DNA of 64,000 nt from an uncultured Clostridia bacterium. GTDB taxonomy: Bacteria > Bacillota > Clostridia > Oscillospirales > Ruminococcaceae. The notes beneath the pieces are model-generated. The model made no database searches. It saw only the letters and a list, made by a program, of their open reading frames with translations, and was not told the origin of the DNA. Positions 59,354 through 64,000 of the stretch are shown piece after piece. Position 1 is the stretch's first letter, and the number at the start of each line of letters is the position of its first letter. The translations under genes were made by a program, and so were the position numbers. The DNA is taken from contig CANRFB010000002.1 of the NCBI GenBank assembly GCA_947629785.1, positions 1 through 64,000 of the forward strand, in the 5' to 3' direction.

Positions 59354-59679
59354 CAGATTGTCGAAAAAGTATTATAATTTTGCGTGAAGCGCAAAATTCA
59401 TAAAAAGTTCGCCAGCCTTTCAAGGCTGCGGGGTCAAGGGGCGGAGCCCCTTGTCGCGCTCCGCAGAGCGCGAAACTCCCCTATACGTTAAAAGCTCCGC
59501 AAGGGTGTGAATAAAACGACGCAAGCGTCGTTTCCGCCGCAGGCGGCAAGAGGGGGCTGCCCTACGTAGAGGGCCCCCTTGAAATAAATAAGTTATTTAT
59601 CTTTTTGCCTTTTGAAACAGTCCGGTGGACTGTTTCAAAACAAACTTAAATTATGTTTTTAATATGTTTTTCGACAGAC
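59354..59679 (-). mobile_element. Terminator-embedded stem-loop element, copy 3 (inverted)
   Basis: This 326-bp non-coding element is the reverse complement of copies 1 and 2. It has the AATTTTGCG/CGCAAAATT, AGCCTT/AAGGCT and GGGGC/GCCCC stems of copy 1, the CGCGCTC/GAGCGCG stem of copy 2, the CTACGTAG stem and the GAAACAGTCC/GGACTGTTTC stem with compensatory middle bases. It also has an extra stem not in the others, AAACGACG/CGTCGTTT (59513-59532). Ends: CAGATTGTCGAAAAAG and TTTTTCGACAGAC. It lies upstream of the GGDEF gene. Confidence 0.75.
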
Positions 59680-59716
59680 AAAAACTCGCAGACGCCATGA
59701 ACGGTATCTGCGGGTT
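59680..59716. repeat. Terminator target duplication, right copy (element 3)
   Basis: Exact 37-base repeat of 59317-59353. It lies 14 bases after the stop codon of the 59731-60036 gene and keeps five As, so it may still end that transcript before the element. Confidence 0.9.
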
Positions 59717-59730
59717 TCTCATTCTTTAAT

Positions 59731-60036
59731 TTACCTTGTAAGCCATGCGTAAGCTATATCCAGCGCCTCGTAAAGGCTGTTCTTTTCGCTCTGCTTTTCT
59801 ATGGCTTCAATGGGCGAAAGGTTTTCGTCCGTTGCCATCTTGTAAATTTTAACCTTGCTTGCAACGTCCAGATCACCGACCTTTGTTTTCTCGGTGATCT
59901 GCATCCAGACCACATACTTATCGGACATATTCCCGTAGTAAATTTCATCATCTTTTCGCACAAGCGGATAGCCCTTGTATTTAAGGAATCGGTTCTCTTT
60001 TTTCTCTGCCGTATCGGCTGTCTTTTTCTCTGCCAT
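59731..60036 (-). CDS. Small conserved-looking protein, unknown
   Basis: This 101-residue soluble protein has a charged N-terminus (AEKKTADTAEKKENRFLKYK), a beta-rich middle with YPLVRKDDEIYYGNMSDKYV and a helical SPIEAIEKQSEKNSLYEALD end. I do not recognise a domain. It has AAGGAGGAATATTT before the ATG, its own promoter, and a strong 5' leader hairpin. It is probably real and well expressed. Confidence 0.7.
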   Translation of the reverse strand: MAEKKTADTAEKKENRFLKYKGYPLVRKDDEIYYGNMSDKYVVWMQITEKTKVGDLDVASKVKIYKMATDENLSPIEAIEKQSEKNSLYEALDIAYAWLTR

Positions 60037-60085
60037 AAATATTCCTCCTTTTAAAATTTTGTCATTTTTCTTTTTCTATGTACCT

Positions 60086-60113
60086 CCGCGGCACTTCCCT
60101 GAAAATGCCGCGG
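60086..60113 (-). promoter_or_regulatory. Leader hairpin of the 59731-60036 gene
   Basis: CCGCGGCA (60086-60093) and TGCCGCGG (60106-60113) form a perfect 8-bp GC-rich stem in the 5' leader, about 50 bases before the ATG. No T-run follows on the minus strand. It could stabilise the mRNA. Confidence 0.5.
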
Positions 60114-60129
60114 ATATGACTTCAAATTA

Positions 60130-60158
60130 ATTATAGCATAGAAAATTCACAAAATCAA
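60130..60158 (-). promoter_or_regulatory. Promoter of the 59731-60036 gene
   Basis: On the minus strand TTGATT (60158-60153), 17 bases and TATAAT (60135-60130). Confidence 0.75.
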
Positions 60159-60271
60159 GTATTTTGTTAGAAAAATTATTCATTTTTGCAGAAGTGCCGC
60201 TGACCTTTTTATCATAACATACCCTGACGGTAAATTTCCGTCGAAAACGGAACTCTCCGCAAAAAAATTTT

Positions 60272-61738
60272 CTACCAGTTAATTACAATATCCTCGCCGT
60301 TCTTGTAGAGTTCCAGATTCTTCACAAATCTGTCAACATAGGCGGAAGTGCAGATATAGGTAGATTTTCCGTTAAGTCTGACTATGCACTTGCGGTTCTC
60401 CGCAGGAATAAATTCAATAACGTCCCCGCCGCCGCTTTGTGTCTTGATGTCAACGGTCAGTACCGGCTCGGAATCGGTTTCGTCAAAGCAGAAATCGCTG
60501 CTGGGCGCGCGCAGGATAAACTGATAAAAAGTCTTGAATTTATCTGCGTCTGCAGGCTGTCCGTCAAGCTGGACCGCGAAATCGTTTGCGGTATTTCCCG
60601 TAACAGTGAAATGCGCGTCCGCGTTTTCGCCCGTAATATCCAGTGAAGCCAGATCATAGACATAGTTTACCGTGTACATTGTGGTAACTATTCTTATGGG
60701 TTCAAATGTAAGCCACGGGAGACTGCTTTCATCAAAGATGTAAATGATATTTATTCCGTCAACATAAACGTAACGTCCCAGCTTTTCGCCCTCGTCATCG
60801 TAACATTCATTTCCCACATAAAGATTAAGCTCGTCACCGCCGTTTATTTCGGCTTTGAGAATAACTTCAGGGTCTGCAAGTCCGCAGTTTACAGCGTCCT
60901 CCTCCGTGGGGTTCAGAATTCCCAGATCGGAAGCCGTCAGCCCGAATATCCCCTCCGTTACCGTGGAGGAAGTTTCGGGATTGAGTTCCCTGAACGCTGG
61001 GGAAGTCATTACATACTGGGTGGAATTTGAAGTTGTTATGCTGTCGTCGTCCTGACGTACATCATATTCGATAACCACGTCATAGTCAAGGTCTTTCCGC
61101 TGAATTGTCATTTTGTTTATACGGGTGTAACTGGTAGTATCGTTCTCGTCCGCGGCAGTTTTAGCCGTGTAAACCACCTTGTCCACCAGATCATATTTGT
61201 CATTCAGGAAATATGTCAGATCGGAATTTTTGGCTATATAAACCGTGTTGTCGCCTTCAAGCATGAAATATCGGCTCACTCCGTCAGGAACCATATTTCC
61301 CACGAAAAGCGTATTTTCCGCAGCGGAACTGTCGGTAAACGTCGTCTTTACCGTTGCGGACGGGTTATCCAGACCATAGATTGAAATATCCTCCGGATCT
61401 TCAACAACAACGTCCTGCGCGGTAAGGGTAGCCGCGTTTTCGATAACGTCACCAAGGGAACTGCTGCTTATGGGAACGCCTGTTATTCCCTCAACAGCCC
61501 ATTTTGCATCATCGCCGTCCCCCACGCGCTTTATCTGATATTCTCCGTGTTCGTTGGTAATATTTATTTCGGAAATATCACTCGGGTTCTTGTCGTAAAG
61601 CAGACGGGAAGTTTCCTCCGCCTCGGAAGAAGTTTCCTCCTCTTTTTCAGGCGCGGTCAGCAGCAGGATAGCCGCCGCTGCTCCGAGAATTACCACCGCT
61701 ATCAGACAGATAATTATTATCCTGATGTTCTTTTTCAT
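60272..61738 (-). CDS. DUF4340 domain protein
   Basis: This 488-residue protein has one N-terminal membrane segment (about 6-27), an acidic linker and the DUF4340 repeats: DPSDISEINITNEHGEYQIK-type (NPSDISEINITNEHGEYQIK), AVEGITGVPISSSSLGDVIE and DISIYGLDNPSATVKTTF. DUF4340 proteins are found with GldF/GldG-type transporters and are thought to be part of their extracytoplasmic complex. It shares a TAATG overlap with the GldG-like gene. Confidence 0.9.
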   Translation of the reverse strand: MKKNIRIIIICLIAVVILGAAAAILLLTAPEKEEETSSEAEETSRLLYDKNPSDISEINITNEHGEYQIKRVGDGDDAKWAVEGITGVPISSSSLGDVIENAATLTAQDVVVEDPEDISIYGLDNPSATVKTTFTDSSAAENTLFVGNMVPDGVSRYFMLEGDNTVYIAKNSDLTYFLNDKYDLVDKVVYTAKTAADENDTTSYTRINKMTIQRKDLDYDVVIEYDVRQDDDSITTSNSTQYVMTSPAFRELNPETSSTVTEGIFGLTASDLGILNPTEEDAVNCGLADPEVILKAEINGGDELNLYVGNECYDDEGEKLGRYVYVDGINIIYIFDESSLPWLTFEPIRIVTTMYTVNYVYDLASLDITGENADAHFTVTGNTANDFAVQLDGQPADADKFKTFYQFILRAPSSDFCFDETDSEPVLTVDIKTQSGGGDVIEFIPAENRKCIVRLNGKSTYICTSAYVDRFVKNLELYKNGEDIVINW

Positions 61739-63228
61739 TACTTATGTCTCCTTCTGAGCCATACTGTAATTCCGCAGGCAGCTACAAGCAGCGGCAGTCC
61801 GAACATGAACACTATCCTGAGAACCGTCACCTGCGTTGCGTTGCTTTCATAAGTTTCGCTTGTAAGGTCTTTCGCAACGATGTTAAGACTGTCCTCTTTG
61901 CCGGAAAGCTTATTTATAATGGAAACAAAGTAGTCGCCGTTATTGTAATAAGTCTGGCTTGTAAGCCCCGAATTAAGAATATCATCGCAGCCGATAACAA
62001 GTATATTTGAACGCACCTGCTCACTGTCGATAAAGGTATACTTGGTTCCCACAGCCATAATGGGAACGCTCTGCTCGGCAATGTCGGGCTCGTTTCCTGT
62101 CTCCTGATACTCCTGTATCATTTCATTTGTCATAATAAATCCTGTCTCGGAAGTTGCAAGCAGCAGATCTGTCGTAACATTTCCCGCGAAGTCGTACAGT
62201 ATCTCAACGGGACGGGCATTGAACGCCGCAACGGGATTGCCTATGACTTCCTCGGGAATACCGCCTGTATAGTCGTTTTCCTCAATATATGTCATTATAG
62301 CGTAAACGCTGGTCTCGGAAGCAAGATTCTGCATATTGTTTTCGCCCACAAGACCGTAACCCACCTTGATGCCCCATTCTTCAAGGAAAGAATCAATATT
62401 GGGGGTATTATTCTGGGCATAGCTTGCGGTGTATATCATGTTCCTGCCGTACTGTCCGTCATTTTCCATGAAATTATATATCCTGTCGACAAGGTCCTCG
62501 GAAAAATCGTTGAGAGGCGCATTTATAATAAGCATATCCGCGTCTTCGGGAATTTCCTCGGTGTTGGGGTCGATGGTAACAACTTCGTAGCCGTTGTTTT
62601 CCAGCATTTCTATGATGTTGTCGCCGTTCATGCTTTGCGTAACGACGTCAAAATAAACGGCTTTCTTGGGGTCGGGGTCGGTAACATACATCAGCGCGGA
62701 AGTCAGCACCTGTTCCGCCTTTGAAGAAACTATGCTCTGGGACATTGTGTAGTAATTTATCTCGGTGTTGAACAGGTCGTTTACCGACAGAACTCTTATC
62801 CTGTTTGAATCGGCGTTGAAAACGATTATGCTGTAATCGTTAATGCTTCCGTCATAGTACTGCTTATACTTTTCCACATAGGTTGGGTCAACGGTCATAT
62901 CAACAAAATTAACGTCTATCTTGTCGGAATTGAGTTCATACTTTTTCAGGACTTCATACGCCTGATGGTAGTAAACATTTTCAGTTGTCTGGAAAGTCAG
63001 TTCGTCCACGGTGGTGCAGATTTCCACATTCTCGTTAAGAGAAGCAATATAGTCCTTTGTTTCGTCGCTTATTTCAAAATTTCCGCCGGGGGTAAGGTCA
63101 ATGCTCATATTGTATCTGTCGCTGAGAACGGTAATTATAACATTCAGCAGAATTACCAGTGCAATAACTACGACCGTTATCACCGTTGCCGCCGCTCCGT
63201 ATTTAAGCTTCTTTGTGTTTATCTTCAT
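61738..63228 (-). CDS. GldG-like ABC transporter auxiliary protein
   Basis: This 496-residue protein has an N-terminal membrane helix (about 13-35), a long extracytoplasmic GldG domain (about 40-460; KKAVYFDVVTQSMNGDNIIE and DADMLIINAPLNDFSEDLVD are typical) and a C-terminal helix (about 468-490) ending LRRRHK. In Bacteroidetes GldFG is tied to gliding; in Firmicutes the same module is an uncharacterised exporter. Confidence 0.9.
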   Translation of the reverse strand: MKINTKKLKYGAAATVITVVVIALVILLNVIITVLSDRYNMSIDLTPGGNFEISDETKDYIASLNENVEICTTVDELTFQTTENVYYHQAYEVLKKYELNSDKIDVNFVDMTVDPTYVEKYKQYYDGSINDYSIIVFNADSNRIRVLSVNDLFNTEINYYTMSQSIVSSKAEQVLTSALMYVTDPDPKKAVYFDVVTQSMNGDNIIEMLENNGYEVVTIDPNTEEIPEDADMLIINAPLNDFSEDLVDRIYNFMENDGQYGRNMIYTASYAQNNTPNIDSFLEEWGIKVGYGLVGENNMQNLASETSVYAIMTYIEENDYTGGIPEEVIGNPVAAFNARPVEILYDFAGNVTTDLLLATSETGFIMTNEMIQEYQETGNEPDIAEQSVPIMAVGTKYTFIDSEQVRSNILVIGCDDILNSGLTSQTYYNNGDYFVSIINKLSGKEDSLNIVAKDLTSETYESNATQVTVLRIVFMFGLPLLVAACGITVWLRRRHK

Positions 63229-63243
63229 TTCAATTACCTCCCA

Positions 63244-63951
63244 TCAGGACCAGCGGCGCTTTTCAAGAACACGCACCGTAAGGAAATTGAATATAAATAT
63301 CGTGCTGATAAAGAATATCAGGCTCGGAACGTTCAGCAGTCCTGTTGTGAATTCATAATATCTTGTGTAGAATCCAAGCGCGGACATGATGTTTTTCAGC
63401 CACTCAACGGGAACCATTCCCGCAAGCATATCTATGAGATAGAACAGCATTATTATAATGAAGCTGACTATCGCCGCAACTACCTGATTTTCGGTCATTG
63501 CCGAAACGAAAATGCCTATTGCTATAAATGCCGAACCCATCAGCAGAAGCGCGATAAACGTTCCGATAACGGTTGCCCAAGCCACAGAACCCGCTAAGGC
63601 AACAAGGGTTATGATGTACAGAACATACACCGCCATGGCGCAAAGGTAAACGCACACCGCCGCAAGGAATTTCCCCATAACGATAGAGAAAAGATTTACA
63701 GGCGCAGTCAGCAGGCACTGATCGGTGCGCTGACGTTTCTCCTCGGTGAAAAGCCGCATCGTCAGCAGCGGAAGAAGTATCATCATTACCGTGAATGCGC
63801 TTGTGAACACCGTGGACATATCCGTCGTGCCATAGTAAATGTTGATGTTAATGAAGTAAATTGACGTGTAAAGGTAGAATACCCCAATAAAAATGTATGC
63901 AATAGGCGAGGTGAAATAAGCTTTCAGCTCGCGTCTGAAAATTGCGCCCAT
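63244..63951 (-). CDS. ABC transporter permease, GldF-like
   Basis: This 235-residue protein has six membrane segments and starts IFRRELKAYFTSPIAYIFIG, as in GldF/NosY-type ABC-2 permeases. FTEEKRQRTDQCLLTAPVNL (about 68-87) is the cytoplasmic coupling region. It overlaps the stop of the upstream ATPase and lies 15 bases before the GldG-like gene. Confidence 0.92.
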   Translation of the reverse strand: MGAIFRRELKAYFTSPIAYIFIGVFYLYTSIYFININIYYGTTDMSTVFTSAFTVMMILLPLLTMRLFTEEKRQRTDQCLLTAPVNLFSIVMGKFLAAVCVYLCAMAVYVLYIITLVALAGSVAWATVIGTFIALLLMGSAFIAIGIFVSAMTENQVVAAIVSFIIIMLFYLIDMLAGMVPVEWLKNIMSALGFYTRYYEFTTGLLNVPSLIFFISTIFIFNFLTVRVLEKRRWS

Positions 63952-64000
63952 TATTCCTCACCCTCCTTTTTTTCTTCTTTGTTTTCTTCGCCGTCAGCTT
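63951..64000 (-). CDS. C-terminus of ABC transporter ATPase (partial)
   Basis: The last 15 codons of a gene that enters from the right edge read ADGEENKEEKKEGEE followed by TAA, which overlaps the permease ATG (TAATG). The acidic/Lys tail and the position suggest the ATPase of the GldF/GldG transporter, but no ATPase motif is in view. Confidence 0.6.
   Translation of the reverse strand, partial: ADGEENKEEKKEGEE

Noticed and set aside
1-64000. tRNA, rRNA, CRISPR array, prophage or integron
   Set aside because: I looked for cloverleaf-like sequences with TTCRA loops, regularly spaced direct repeats and phage or integrase genes and saw none that I could support.

Overview
The window looks like chromosomal core sequence from a Gram-positive, low-to-mid GC, anaerobic Firmicute, most likely a Ruminococcus-like member of the Oscillospiraceae/Clostridia. 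The reasons are the intact spoIIIAA-AH set of eight sporulation genes, the gene order nusB-xseAB-ispA-dxs-tlyA-nadK-argR-recN that is typical of Firmicutes, a T-box leader on pheS, xylose and xylan-ester utilisation genes, a GldF/GldG-type transporter with a DUF4340 protein, and strong AGGAGG ribosome sites with TTGACA/TATAAT promoters. The taxon is inference; no rRNA is present. No tRNA, CRISPR array, phage or transposase gene was seen.

Layout. 1-2734: PadR-DUF1700-DUF4097-PspC envelope-sensing operon. 3152-7463 (minus): xylB, a cell-wall-binding-repeat protein, a GNAT acetyltransferase and xylA, read from a promoter flanked by palindromes. 7697-16081 (minus): HtrA protease, then a likely operon of ABC ATPase, long coiled-coil FtsX-type permease, PASTA/serine-hydrolase protein, thioesterase and CE2-like esterase. 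16187-21052: AI-2E exporter and, divergently, a YtrA-type regulator with its ABC transporter, DUF896, nspC and DUF3783. 21170-24321: citrate synthase, a CmpB-type membrane protein and a radical SAM activase. 24296-39716 (minus): one long run from spoIIIAA down to recN. 39920-46103 (plus): ddl, murI, DUF1934, argS and three accessory genes. 46499-51149 (minus): flavodoxin, pheT, a membrane protein and pheS. 51620-56921: DUF6106, a degenerate AcpS-like protein, NnrD/E, a lipoprotein, a C39-like peptidase and mscL. 56983-64000 (minus): a ligand-binding GGDEF protein, a small unknown protein, and the DUF4340/GldG/GldF/ATPase transporter cluster cut by the window end.

The most unusual signal is a family of three non-coding elements (bodies at 2806-3110, 46130-46455 and 59354-59679, the third inverted). 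Each is 305-326 bp, has imperfect terminal inverted repeats, and is built almost wholly of strong stem-loops. Each lies inside a transcription terminator, and the entire local terminator hairpin (29-37 bp, different at every locus) is repeated directly on both sides. The stems keep pairing although their sequences differ between copies. This looks like a mobile or structured-RNA element that targets intrinsic terminators and duplicates them. It carries no protein gene, so it must be moved in trans if it is mobile. A second, unrelated palindromic element (36345-36592) sits inside the spoIIIA operon between AE and AF and supplies the stop codon of spoIIIAE.

Other points of interest are a ddl start hidden behind a hairpin and a 13-codon leader ORF, a lipoprotein gene whose ribosome site is the 3' arm of a terminator, an AcpS homologue without its two metal-binding acidic residues, pheS and pheT separated by a membrane protein gene and a large hairpin, and long inverted repeats around two extended -10 promoters.
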